From the NCBI GenBank assembly GCA_025463745.1, contig JAODBB010000041.1, positions 1-42,644 on the forward strand: a stretch of DNA of 42,644 bases, in the 5' to 3' direction. This stretch comes from Subtercola sp. (GTDB lineage Bacteria > Actinomycetota > Actinomycetes > Actinomycetales > Microbacteriaceae). Shown in pieces: positions 7,192 through 14,895 of the stretch. Within the stretch, counting starts at the first letter, position 1. Every line of letters begins with the position of its first letter. A model generated the notes under the pieces. That model was not told the origin of the DNA. It searched no databases and was given only the letters and a program-made list of their open reading frames with translations. The position numbers and the translations under genes are program-made.

Positions 7192-8964
7192 ATGACTACC
7201 GCGCAGAATCCCGAGGTCGGCGAGCCGACCGAAACCCTCACGTTCGCCGGCATCGATACCGAGACAGCGGTGACGACCGGCAGCGAGTGGTGGCGTTCCG
7301 CGGTCATCTACCAGATCTACGCCCGCTCGTTCGCCGACTCCGATGGCGACGGCCTGGGCGACCTGGCCGGCATCGCCGGGCGCCTGCCGGCTTTGAAAGA
7401 ACTGGGAGTCGACGCGATCTGGCTCTCGCCGTTCTTCACCTCGCCGCAGCACGACGGCGGATATGACGTCGCCGACTACCGCGACGTCGACCCGCGGTTC
7501 GGTACGCTCGCCGATTTCGACTTTCTGCTGGCCAAAAGCCACGCCCTGGGCATCCGCGTCATCGTCGACCTGGTGCCGAACCACACGTCATGGGATCACG
7601 AGTGGTTCAAAGAGGCGGTGGCGTCGCCGGCCGGCAGCGTCGAACGCGACCGCTACATCTTTCGGGATGGGCGAGGCGAAAACGGTGACATCGCGCCGAA
7701 CAACTGGGAGTCGGTGTTCGGCGGCCCGATGTGGACGCGGCTGACCAACCCCGACGGCACGCCCGGCCAGTGGTACTTGCACATCTTCGACGTGAGTCAG
7801 CCCGACCTCAACTGGGAGAACGAGTGGGTGCGCGAGCAGTTCCGCGACATTCTGCGCTTCTGGCTCGACCGGGGCGCCGACGGGTTCAGAGTGGATGTTG
7901 CACACGGCCTCATCAAAGAAGAAGGTCTTCCCGACTACACTCCGCCCGCCGAGGCCGGCAGCATGGGTGGGGGCGCCGTGCCGCTCACGCCTGAGATCGC
8001 CGACCCGGTGGATGCCCCGACCCCGCCGTATTGGGCCCAGGAGGGCGTGCACCAGATCTATCGCGACTGGAACCACGTCCTCAGCGAGTACGACGGCGAA
8101 CGGGTGCTTTGCGCCGAAGCCTGGGTAGAACCGCTCGGCAAGCTCGCGAACTGGGTGCGTGACGACGAGATGCACCAGGCGTTCAATTTCACCTACCTGT
8201 CGGCGAACTGGTCGGCACCCGAACTGAAGCTCGTGATCGACACGTCGATCGCCGCCTTCGCGAGCGTGGGCGCCCCGAGCACGTGGGTGCTGTCGAACCA
8301 CGACGTGGTGCGCCACGCCACCCGACTCTCGCTCGGCCCGGGGCATCTGCAGGGCGACGGCATCGGCCCGAAGTCGACCGGCCTGCCCGATCCCGTCGAC
8401 GGCCTTCGCCGCGCCCGTGCGGCCACCGCGGTGATGCTGTCGCTGCCCGGCAGCGCCTACATCTACCAGGGCGAAGAACTCGGCCTGCCCGAGTCGATCT
8501 ACCTGCCCGACGAGGCCCGCCAAGACCCCACCTGGTTTCGCACGCACGGCGAGCGCTACGGCCGAGATGGATGCCGCGTGCCGATACCGTGGGAGGCCGG
8601 CGCACCGAGCTACGGCTTCGGCCCCGGGGCCGCGGCGTGGCTCCCCCAGCCCGACGATTGGGATCAGTACGCCCGCGACCAGCAGAACGGCGTGGCAGGT
8701 TCGACCCTCGAGCTGTACAAACTCGCGCTCAGCCTGAGGGCCGAGCACGACCTGGGCTTCGGCACGCTGGCCTGGCTCGACGGCCTCGGCTTCGGACCCG
8801 ACGTCATCGCGTTCAGTAACGGCGACGTCACCGTGATTGCGAACACGGGCGCCATGCCGGTCGAGATTCCCGTCGAGGTGCTGGGCGAGCTCCTGCTCGC
8901 GAGCGGCCCGGTCGATGAGGCCGTCGTTCCCGCAGACACGACAGTCTGGCTCCGCACGCTCTGA
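7192..8964 (+). CDS. GH13 alpha-glucosidase (oligo-1,6-glucosidase / maltase group)
   Basis: This 590-residue enzyme belongs to the alpha-amylase family, in the alpha-glucosidase subgroup that acts on short oligosaccharides (maltose, isomaltose or sucrose-like). The opening YQIYARSFADSDGDGLGDL is typical. The catalytic triad is visible: nucleophile Asp235 in DGFRVDVAHG, acid/base Glu309 in LCAEAW, and Asp371 in LSNHDVVRH. DLVPNHTSWDHEWF is conserved region I. There is no signal peptide, so it is cytoplasmic. It is monocistronic, downstream of divergent tRNA genes and convergent with the IMPase gene. Exact substrate cannot be read from sequence. Confidence 0.93.
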   Translation: MTTAQNPEVGEPTETLTFAGIDTETAVTTGSEWWRSAVIYQIYARSFADSDGDGLGDLAGIAGRLPALKELGVDAIWLSPFFTSPQHDGGYDVADYRDVDPRFGTLADFDFLLAKSHALGIRVIVDLVPNHTSWDHEWFKEAVASPAGSVERDRYIFRDGRGENGDIAPNNWESVFGGPMWTRLTNPDGTPGQWYLHIFDVSQPDLNWENEWVREQFRDILRFWLDRGADGFRVDVAHGLIKEEGLPDYTPPAEAGSMGGGAVPLTPEIADPVDAPTPPYWAQEGVHQIYRDWNHVLSEYDGERVLCAEAWVEPLGKLANWVRDDEMHQAFNFTYLSANWSAPELKLVIDTSIAAFASVGAPSTWVLSNHDVVRHATRLSLGPGHLQGDGIGPKSTGLPDPVDGLRRARAATAVMLSLPGSAYIYQGEELGLPESIYLPDEARQDPTWFRTHGERYGRDGCRVPIPWEAGAPSYGFGPGAAAWLPQPDDWDQYARDQQNGVAGSTLELYKLALSLRAEHDLGFGTLAWLDGLGFGPDVIAFSNGDVTVIANTGAMPVEIPVEVLGELLLASGPVDEAVVPADTTVWLRTL

Positions 8965-9040
8965 GTTCGCTCTGTGTGCGCTCATTCTGAAGCGCGCCCT
9001 CCGTTCCCCGCCCCCGCCCACGCCACGCCCCCGCCCCTGG

Positions 9041-9106
9041 GCACATGGATCACGAAAATCGCCCCAAAAATCGCAGAATAGGGCGGGTTTTGTGATCCAT
9101 GTGTGC
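9041..9106. terminator. stem-loop between convergent genes (copy 1 of a two-copy element)
   Basis: Left arm 9041-9064 and right arm 9081-9106 form a long stem with G-T wobbles around a 15-16-nt A-rich loop. The distal part GTGATCCATGTG pairs perfectly. It lies between the GH13 stop and the convergent IMPase stop, so it can terminate both transcripts. A related element is at 27398-27456, also between convergent genes; the two share TTTGTGATCCATGTG. Confidence 0.7.
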
Positions 9107-9116
9107 TCTGGGGGGG

Positions 9117-9959
9117 TCAGAGGCCCGCGTCGTCGAAGAGGGCGCGGATGATCGGCTCGAGCCTGGCCGCAAGCAGCGGTTCTGCCGCGAGCGTGAAGTC
9201 GCGGCCGGCCGCCGCCATGCCGAACCCCGTCACGCGGGCACCGGCCTCGGCCGCAATGAGCGCCCCCGCCGCGTGATCCCAGGGGTTCAGTCCGCGCTCG
9301 TAGTAGGCGTCATAGCGGCCCGCGGCGACGTAACAGAGGTCGAGTGCTGCTGCGCCGATGCGGCGGATGTCGCGAACCTGGCCGATCAATCCGGCCAGTA
9401 CGAGGCCCTGCTTCACGCGAACGTCAGAGCTGTAACCGAACCCTGTCGCAACGAGGGCCTGCGAAAGGCCGACCGAAGGATTGACGTGCAGCGGGGTCGT
9501 GCCGAGAAAGGCGCCCCGGGCATCCGATGCGGTGAAGACCTCACCGATGACGGGGTTCACGACGCAGCCGGCCAGTGCGCGCCAGGTCTGCGGGTCGGGT
9601 TCGCCTTCGACCACCGCGATGCTGATGTTGTAGGCCGGAATTCCGTAGAGGTAATTCACCGTGCCATCGATGGGGTCGACCACCCAGGTGAGCCCCGACG
9701 TGCCGACCGAGGCGGAATCGGTCGATTCTTCGCCGAGAAAACCGTCAGCTGGGCGTGCGTCAGCGAGCGAGCCGCGGATGAACTGCTCGACTTCACGGTC
9801 GGCGAAGGTCACCACGTCTTCAGCAGACGACTTGCTCGCCGCCACCTCGACGCCCACGGCTCGTCTCGTCGCGGCCAGCTCGCCGGCCGAGACGGCGATG
9901 CGCCGGGCGAGGTCGAGCAGCTCGCGGTTCGGGTCGGGTGCGCCCACGTCAGCCCCCAT
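9117..9959 (-). CDS. inositol monophosphatase family protein (SuhB-like)
   Basis: This 280-residue protein has the Mg-dependent phosphatase motifs of the FIG superfamily: GEES at Glu77-Glu78, WVVDPIDGTVNYLYG with Asp95 and Asp98, and LNPWDHAAGALI near the C-terminus. It should hydrolyse a phosphomonoester such as inositol-1-phosphate or histidinol phosphate; in actinobacteria inositol is needed for mycothiol and phosphatidylinositol. The start overlaps the end of the upstream lipoprotein gene by 11 bp, which indicates translational coupling. The substrate is not determined by the sequence. Confidence 0.9.
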   Translation of the reverse strand: MGADVGAPDPNRELLDLARRIAVSAGELAATRRAVGVEVAASKSSAEDVVTFADREVEQFIRGSLADARPADGFLGEESTDSASVGTSGLTWVVDPIDGTVNYLYGIPAYNISIAVVEGEPDPQTWRALAGCVVNPVIGEVFTASDARGAFLGTTPLHVNPSVGLSQALVATGFGYSSDVRVKQGLVLAGLIGQVRDIRRIGAAALDLCYVAAGRYDAYYERGLNPWDHAAGALIAAEAGARVTGFGMAAAGRDFTLAAEPLLAARLEPIIRALFDDAGL

Positions 9960-10515
9960 TCACGACGACGCCGACAGTTTGGCATTCGTTGCCCAAGACG
10001 GTGAAGGCCTGCTGACCAGTGGCGATTCCGCTCGAGCTGTTGTCGCCGATGAGCGACACCAGCGTCTGCATCGTATCGACGACGGGCTGCCACTGCGGGT
10101 CGCCGGAAGCTGCGGACTGGGCCTGAGTCAGGGCCTTCGCCTGTGTGACGGGGAATGTGGTGGAGTCTTGCGAAAGGCTCGACTGCCAGGTCTGGCACGC
10201 CGTGACGACGTCGGCGCGTGCCGCGGCCGCCTGATCGCCGGCCGGAGTCGTGCTGGCCGGCGGCGTCGTAGTGGCCGGCGACGTCGTGGGGGTCGCAGGC
10301 GGGGTGAGCGTCGCGGTCACGCTGGGCGACGGAGTGCCGACCGAAGTGCTCGGCGCGGGGGTCGGCGATGCCTGGCCCGAGCATCCCGACAATGCCAGTG
10401 CGGTGACCAGCGCGGTGACCACTGCCAGGCCGGCGACGAGACCCTTCGTTCGCCGGTTCGCCACGGACGGTTCACGCGAGTGAGGCGCGAATATCGGCGC
10501 CCATCTTGTCTTCAT
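9949..10515 (-). CDS. putative lipoprotein, 188 aa
   Basis: ATG 10515 follows AGGGGGAG at good spacing, which supports this start over an internal GTG. The N-terminus is long and basic, then comes a hydrophobic stretch (GLVAGLAVVTALVTALAL) and the lipobox LSGC with Cys45. A Pro/Thr/Ser linker of about 45 residues leads to a small helical domain of about 95 residues containing two Cys (ACQTWQ and NECQT), which could form a disulfide. I recognise no family. It is coupled to the IMPase gene downstream and divergent from the secreted DUF4214 protein gene. Confidence 0.8.
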   Translation of the reverse strand: MKTRWAPIFAPHSREPSVANRRTKGLVAGLAVVTALVTALALSGCSGQASPTPAPSTSVGTPSPSVTATLTPPATPTTSPATTTPPASTTPAGDQAAAARADVVTACQTWQSSLSQDSTTFPVTQAKALTQAQSAASGDPQWQPVVDTMQTLVSLIGDNSSSGIATGQQAFTVLGNECQTVGVVVNGG

Positions 10516-10595
10516 CTGAGGCTCCCCCTAGCACTCGTCTACATCAGAGCCCGAGTTGTTTGTAGTCTAAGTATGTAATCACAGGGGGAGAAGCA

Positions 10596-12212
10596 ATGCT
10601 GCGCACCACGATCGCGTTGATCACTGCGATCGTCGTCGGAGGATCATTGCTCGGCGCATTCGGCAGTTCTCCGTCTGCGGAGGCGGTAAGCGGTGTCTCG
10701 ACGACGGGCGCCGTGAGCGCCGCTGCTGCTCTCACCGCACTCTCTCCCGTCACGAATGACCCGCAGCAGCTCGCCAAGGTGATCGTCGCCGCACAGAAGG
10801 CCGGCAACTTCTCCACAGACCCCGGCTCCATCTACGACCGCGAGATCGCGCCTGCCGCCACCGGTCAGGTGATCGACGGGTGCGGGGTGGATGTTCGCAT
10901 TCTCCAAGTCATCGTGCTCACCCTCAACCGCTTCGGCTCGGCACGGGTCTCCGACATCGAGCGACCCTGCATCGGTTCGAATCTCAACTGTGGCGCGCCC
11001 ACCTACTCGGTGCACTGCCTCGACCCCGGAGAGGCCATCGACTTCGCGAATGTCGGCGGCGTCACCCTCAATGGGTCGAACACCCAGACGCGCAACCTGC
11101 TGTCGTACCTCGACCACTTCGTGCCGAGTGGAACCAATGCCGGCCAACAGGAGTGCCGGGCATCCAACCCCCTTCCGCTCACGAACATCAGTCAGTTCTC
11201 CGACTCGTGCAACCACCAGCACATCGACTTCAGAAACACGAACCAGCCGATGAACGCGGCGGCGCTGGCGTCTGTGCTGCCGACGATCGCCCAGGCCTCG
11301 CCCTACGTGAAGATGCTCTACAACGACTACCTGAACCGGGCGCCTTCGGCTGACGAAATCACCGGCTGGGCGACGCAGCTCGCCAATGGTGCCCCTCGCA
11401 ATTCGGTGTCGACAGGGTTCGTCGACAGCGACGAGTACCGGCTGATCCGCATCAACGCCGCGTACCAGAGAGTGCTGGGGCGTGGTGGGGATGCCACGGG
11501 CATACAGAATTGGCTGAACGCCATGTACGCCGGCACCATCACCACCGACGACATCGAGACCTCGTTCTACGCCTCGGCCGAGTACTACCAGAAGCACGGA
11601 AACACCGATCTCGGATTCGTGGCGTCTCTGTACACGACCCTCCTGAATCGCAACGGCTCGGCGAGTGATTATGCATTCTGGACCAACTTGGTGGCGCTGC
11701 ACGGCCGTGCCTGGGTGATCACGCAGTTCTGGTCGTCGCAAGAAACCATCTCAGAGCGCATCAGCCTGATGTACCAGACGTACTTGGGGCGCCAGCCCGA
11801 CGCCGGCGGTCTTGCGGGCTGGGTCGCAGTGGCGCTTCAGATCGGCGACTCGGGGTTGCGTTCTGCACTGACCAGCAGCGACGAGTATTGGGCGCTGTCG
11901 CAGTCGGGCAATCGCCCGACGGTGTTGCAGCCGCAGGTGCAGAGGCTGGCGCCTGCACCGTCGTCGCCCGAAACCACGCCTGCGCCGACGCCATCGGAGT
12001 CGGCGACCACACCGACTCCGGCTCCGCCGCCATCGTCACCCTCGCCCACGATCACGCCGGCACCACCCGCGCCAGCGCCCACGCCGGCAGCCACACCTTC
12101 GGCGACACCTTCGGCGACACCTCCGGCGCCTCCGGCGTCTGCACCACCGAGTTCTGCACCACCGAGTTCTGCGCCGCCGACGTCATCGACCCCGCCGGCA
12201 CACACCCCGTGA
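10596..12212 (+). CDS. secreted protein with M15-like peptidase-type domain and DUF4214 repeats
   Basis: The 538-residue protein starts at ATG 10596 after GGGGGAG. A signal peptide with an Ala-x-Ala site near residue 30 is followed by a domain of about 140 residues with a pattern like M15/VanY peptidases: YSVHC (His140), EAIDF (Asp149) and CNHQHIDF (His207/His209) as possible zinc ligands. Several Cys may form disulfides. Residues about 236-435 hold about four DUF4214-type repeats (YNDYLNRAPS, YQRVLGRGGD, YTTLLNRNGS, YQTYLGRQPD). The last 90 residues are Pro/Ser/Thr-rich, suggesting wall spanning. Peptidase activity is inference; DUF4214 is known from surface and matrix proteins but lacks a defined role. 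Confidence 0.85.
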   Translation: MLRTTIALITAIVVGGSLLGAFGSSPSAEAVSGVSTTGAVSAAAALTALSPVTNDPQQLAKVIVAAQKAGNFSTDPGSIYDREIAPAATGQVIDGCGVDVRILQVIVLTLNRFGSARVSDIERPCIGSNLNCGAPTYSVHCLDPGEAIDFANVGGVTLNGSNTQTRNLLSYLDHFVPSGTNAGQQECRASNPLPLTNISQFSDSCNHQHIDFRNTNQPMNAAALASVLPTIAQASPYVKMLYNDYLNRAPSADEITGWATQLANGAPRNSVSTGFVDSDEYRLIRINAAYQRVLGRGGDATGIQNWLNAMYAGTITTDDIETSFYASAEYYQKHGNTDLGFVASLYTTLLNRNGSASDYAFWTNLVALHGRAWVITQFWSSQETISERISLMYQTYLGRQPDAGGLAGWVAVALQIGDSGLRSALTSSDEYWALSQSGNRPTVLQPQVQRLAPAPSSPETTPAPTPSESATTPTPAPPPSSPSPTITPAPPAPAPTPAATPSATPSATPPAPPASAPPSSAPPSSAPPTSSTPPAHTP

Positions 12213-12227
12213 CGCACCGCCCGGCAC

Positions 12228-12545
12228 TCACGCGTTCGTGAGGCTGATCACCGCGTCTCGCCATGACACGGGCGAACCGGCCGCGTCATGCTTGTGCGCG
12301 TGGCCCGTCAGGTGAACGGTGTAGGCGCCGCCCGGAAAGTCGGCGAGCGGGTAAGCCTCTTGGGGCAACTGCTGAATGAGCCCCACCTCGTGCCAATCGA
12401 CCAACCGGTACACGCTGACACCCCAGCGATCGGGATGCTCGTTCGCCAGTAGATACTGATATCTGCCATACGTGAAGTACGTCTCTTCGTGGTGTTTGCG
12501 TGGCAGGTCATCGATCTCGGCAAGATTCGGCGGCAGGTCGCTCAT
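12228..12545 (-). CDS. hypothetical protein, 105 aa
   Basis: A soluble, aromatic- and His-rich protein (KHHEETYFTYGRYQYLLAN, RLVDWHEVGLIQQLP, LTGHAHKHDAAG). It has no signal peptide or membrane helix and I know no domain for it. The ATG lies seven bases after a TAGTGT box, so the transcript may be leaderless. It converges with the DUF4214 gene, with 15 bp between the stops. Coding is supported by the ordinary composition and by the start context. Confidence 0.65.
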   Translation of the reverse strand: MSDLPPNLAEIDDLPRKHHEETYFTYGRYQYLLANEHPDRWGVSVYRLVDWHEVGLIQQLPQEAYPLADFPGGAYTVHLTGHAHKHDAAGSPVSWRDAVISLTNA

Positions 12546-12552
12546 GCCCAGA

Positions 12553-12558
12553 ACACTA
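12553..12558 (-). promoter_or_regulatory. -10 box of a probable leaderless promoter (12228-12545 gene)
   Basis: Read on the minus strand, TAGTGT ends seven bases before the ATG at 12545. Confidence 0.45.
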
Positions 12559-12560
12559 CC

Positions 12561-12620
12561 GGCTGGTCAGCGGGTGAGCAGGTCTGCGGGTTTGCCTGTC
12601 GGCGGATTTGCTGACCAGCC
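12561..12620. repeat. inverted repeat, 11-bp arms
   Basis: GGCTGGTCAGC (12561-12571) and GCTGACCAGCC (12610-12620) are exact reverse complements 38 bases apart. A related sequence, CCGGTCAGCGAGTG, lies at 12628-12641 over the end of the small membrane protein gene. It could terminate the minus-strand genes upstream, but there is no T-tract. Confidence 0.6.
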
Positions 12621-12630
12621 CATTTGCCGG

Positions 12631-12741
12631 TCAGCGAGTGACGAGGTACGCGACAACAACGGCGACATAGGTGGCCGCCGCCGTGAAGAGCAGCAGTCGC
12701 TCGCGGCGGCGGTGCTCGCGGGAGTGCCGATTGTCGGTCAC
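12631..12741 (-). CDS. small single-span membrane protein, 36 aa
   Basis: The GTG start at 12741 overlaps the stop of the upstream gene as GTGA, the usual sign of translational coupling. The peptide has a strongly basic N-terminus (VTDNRHSREHRRRERLLL) followed by one hydrophobic helix (LFTAAATYVAVVVAYLV) and the tail TR. The positive-inside rule predicts a cytoplasmic N-terminus. No family is recognised. Coupling plus a clean transmembrane pattern argue that it is real despite its size. Confidence 0.6.
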   Translation of the reverse strand: MTDNRHSREHRRRERLLLFTAAATYVAVVVAYLVTR

Positions 12742-13151
12742 GTCAGCAGAGTCGTCGACGTCGGCAGCGACTGAGGCGCGCTCGCGTCGGCGCAGCTCTC
12801 CGTGCGGAATTCCAGCAGGTCGCGAAGGGCCCCGGCCGGGTTGACGGTTTCGGCCGCGGCCTCGAGGAACGCTCGCGCCAACTCGTCATCGATCGTGTCA
12901 CTCACCGACGGGGCATCCATCAGCCTGCCGGTCAACGCATCGACGTGCAGGATCACGATCACTCGCTGACCGTCATCAGAGCGAGACGAATATGCCAATC
13001 GAAGCATATTTCCACTCTGCGAGCCGACGGGGCTCATCGAAACGGCGTCGATCGGGCGGCTGGGAGCGAGAGGCGCGAGCACCGTTCGGTCGGGGAGATA
13101 ACACTCGAAGCCGTTGGCTTCTCTGTCGTAAGTGAGGGCAAGTTGACTCAT
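12738..13151 (-). CDS. hypothetical protein, 137 aa
   Basis: ATG 13151 is preferred over one three codons upstream because GAAGGA lies 8 bases before it. The start MSQLALTYDREANGFECYL suggests a beta-strand-rich N-terminus; the middle has SGNMLRLAYSSRSDDGQRVIVILHVD, and a short helix (DDELARAFLEAAAETV) follows. No known domain is seen. The 3' end overlaps the 36-residue membrane protein gene by four bases, so the two probably work together. Confidence 0.65.
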   Translation of the reverse strand: MSQLALTYDREANGFECYLPDRTVLAPLAPSRPIDAVSMSPVGSQSGNMLRLAYSSRSDDGQRVIVILHVDALTGRLMDAPSVSDTIDDELARAFLEAAAETVNPAGALRDLLEFRTESCADASAPQSLPTSTTLLT

Positions 13152-13552
13152 GACGCACATCCTTCAATCGGCACTACCCGCAGGAGCTACGTCTACAGCG
13201 CTTCGATCGAGGTCTGGCAATGTTCGGTAGCTCGGCCATTCGTGGTCGGTACGGGCGACAGCGTCGCCCCCTTCGCGACCAGGGCACACGCTCTCTGACA
13301 CTGCGAGGCGGAAGCGTTGCGGTTTTCGTAGGATATTCGTCGCGACTCGACACCGCATCCCCCCTTTCCGGGGCAGGCCTCACACCCCACATTAGGCCCG
13401 AATGGGGGGTGCCGTCTTGTGAGGCGCCTGCGGCGAATTGAGGCACCCACACCTGCCCCTTTATGACGCAGGTGGCTCACTCGACAGGGTCGCAGTGCGA
13501 GGCCCGGCCGCCATCCGGCAGCAGGGCGCCAAATGCCGCAGGGCACGAAAAT
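13152..13552. other. intergenic region without a supported gene
   Basis: Several short frames are open here on both strands, but none has a start signal or protein-like composition. A hairpin of CCCCACATT (13385-13393) and AATGGGGGG (13401-13409), with one mismatch and a 7-nt loop, is the only structure I see. AAATGCCGCAGGGC occurs twice near the right end (13531 and 13550), leading into the tRNA-Tyr terminator. Confidence 0.5.
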
Positions 13553-13591
13553 GCCGCAGGGCTCCCGACGCGAACCGTGGAGCCCTGCGGC
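13553..13591 (-). terminator. strong hairpin downstream of tRNA-Tyr
   Basis: GCCGCAGGGCTCC (13553-13565) and GGAGCCCTGCGGC (13579-13591) form a perfect 13-bp stem with a 13-nt loop. On the minus strand it is followed by ATTTTCG, a short T-tract, so it should terminate tRNA-Tyr transcription. Confidence 0.75.
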
Positions 13592-13592
13592 C

Positions 13593-13625
13593 GAGTCGCG
13601 ACTCAGGTGAGACCTATGTCGCGAC
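13593..13625. repeat. two copies of the palindrome GTCGCGAC
   Basis: GAGTCGCGACTC (13593-13604) is a perfect 12-bp palindrome. GTCGCGACTC recurs at 13618-13627. Both lie between the tRNA-Tyr 3' end and its terminator. No regulator is known to me for this site. Confidence 0.5.
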
Positions 13626-13636
13626 TCATCACAGCG

Positions 13637-13718
13637 TGGCAAGTGAGGGATTCGAACCCCCGAAGGCTGAGCCGTCTGATTTACAGTCAGATCCCTTTGG
13701 CCGCTAGGGTAACTTGCC
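13637..13718 (-). tRNA. tRNA-Tyr (GTA anticodon)
   Basis: An 82-nt class II tRNA. The acceptor GGCAAGT pairs with ACTTGCC. The anticodon stem CTGACTGTAAATCAG gives GTA. A long variable arm (ACGGCTCAGCCTTC) is present, and the T-loop is GGGGGTTCGAATCCCTC. CCA is not encoded. Confidence 0.93.
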
Positions 13719-13867
13719 AAGGCGCACCCGACCACGTTCAACAACATAACCGAAGGCGCTTGACAACAATACTTGCCCGGGTTGCTCCTGCGAAATCGAG
13801 AACGACCTAGCCGGTACACTTTTCTCGACGGTCGGCGTGAGCATGCGCGTCGACAAGCGAGGACGCT

Positions 13868-14890
13868 ATGCCAGGAATCGACGCGGTCGCACGTCTAGCC
13901 GGCGTTTCAACGGCGACGGTGTCGCGCGCCCTGAGCGGCAACGGGCACGTGTCGCCGGCCACGCGCATCCGGGTGCACGATGCCGCCCGAGCGCTGGGCT
14001 ACGTGGTTTCGTCGCCGGCATCCAGTCTGGCCAGCGGCCGCACGAAGAACATCGGTGTGGTCGTGCCGTTTCTGAACCGCTGGTTCTACTCCACGGTGCT
14101 CGAGGGCACCGGCGCGGCACTGTTGCGCAACGGCTACGACCTCACTCTGTACGGGCTGGCAGGCGGCGCCGACGAGCGCCGAAGCGTGTTCGAACATTTT
14201 CTGCTGCGCAAGCGAGTGGATGCCGTACTCGCCCTCACCATCGAACTCACTGAGCGCGAACTGCAGAGCCTGCTCGACCTGCAGAAGCCCATCGTGGGCA
14301 TCGGCGGCCCACTCGCCGGCGTGCAGACGCTCAGCATCGACGATGTCGCCGTTGCCCGGCTCGCCACCGCACACCTTGTGTCGCTCGGCCACTGCCGCAT
14401 CGGGATGATCGGGGGCGACTCGGGCTTCGAACTCGACTTCCACCTTCCCACCAACCGCCGCGCCGGGTATGAAGACGCTCTGCGGCAGGCGGGTATCGAA
14501 CCCGATCCGCAGCTCTTTCGGCCAGCGGACTTCACCATCACGGGAGGGTACCAGGCGGCCAGGCGGCTGCTCGAGCATCCGGATACCCGGCCCACGGCCA
14601 TCTTCGCCGCCTCTGACGAAATGGCGCTGGGCTGCATGCTCGCGGCGCGCGACCTCGGTCTCGATGTGCCGCACGATCTCTCGGTGGTCGGCATCGACGG
14701 GCACGAGTACGCCGAGTTCTTCGGGCTCACGACGGTTGCGCAGTTTCCAGCGCAGCAAGGCGAGCGTGCCGTCGAGATGCTGCTCGATCAGCTACACCCC
14801 GGGCGGCGCGAGCCGGCGCCCACGAACACCCCGTTGCCGGTGGAACTGATCGCCCGAACATCCACGGCTCCGCCCACCCGGCTCGCTTAG
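13868..14890 (+). CDS. LacI-family transcriptional regulator
   Basis: The 340-residue protein begins with a LacI helix-turn-helix (DAVARLAGVSTATVSRAL, residues 5-22) and hinge (PASSLASGRT). A periplasmic-binding-protein-like effector domain follows, with the typical NIGVVVPFLNRWFYS, LGHCRIGMIGG, TAIFAASDEMALG and DLSVVGIDGHEYA. It should bind DNA as a dimer and respond to a sugar. GAGGA lies just before the ATG. No sugar genes are adjacent, so its targets may be distant, for example the GH13 or GH38 loci in this window; that is inference. A TACACT box at 13816 may be its -10. Confidence 0.93.
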   Translation: MPGIDAVARLAGVSTATVSRALSGNGHVSPATRIRVHDAARALGYVVSSPASSLASGRTKNIGVVVPFLNRWFYSTVLEGTGAALLRNGYDLTLYGLAGGADERRSVFEHFLLRKRVDAVLALTIELTERELQSLLDLQKPIVGIGGPLAGVQTLSIDDVAVARLATAHLVSLGHCRIGMIGGDSGFELDFHLPTNRRAGYEDALRQAGIEPDPQLFRPADFTITGGYQAARRLLEHPDTRPTAIFAASDEMALGCMLAARDLGLDVPHDLSVVGIDGHEYAEFFGLTTVAQFPAQQGERAVEMLLDQLHPGRREPAPTNTPLPVELIARTSTAPPTRLA

Positions 14891-14895
14891 ATCGC

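Noticed and set aside
7588..9021. 477-codon open frame antisense to the GH13 gene
   Set aside because: Composition is Arg/Gly-rich with no recognisable domain; the sense strand has the complete GH13 catalytic triad.
12472..12774. Plus-strand open frame of 100 codons
   Set aside because: It overlaps three minus-strand small genes, has no ribosome binding site and has a composition unlike a protein.
13174..13452. 92-codon minus-strand frame in the gap before tRNA-Tyr
   Set aside because: No ribosome binding site or leaderless box, Arg/Pro-rich shadow-like composition and no recognisable motif.
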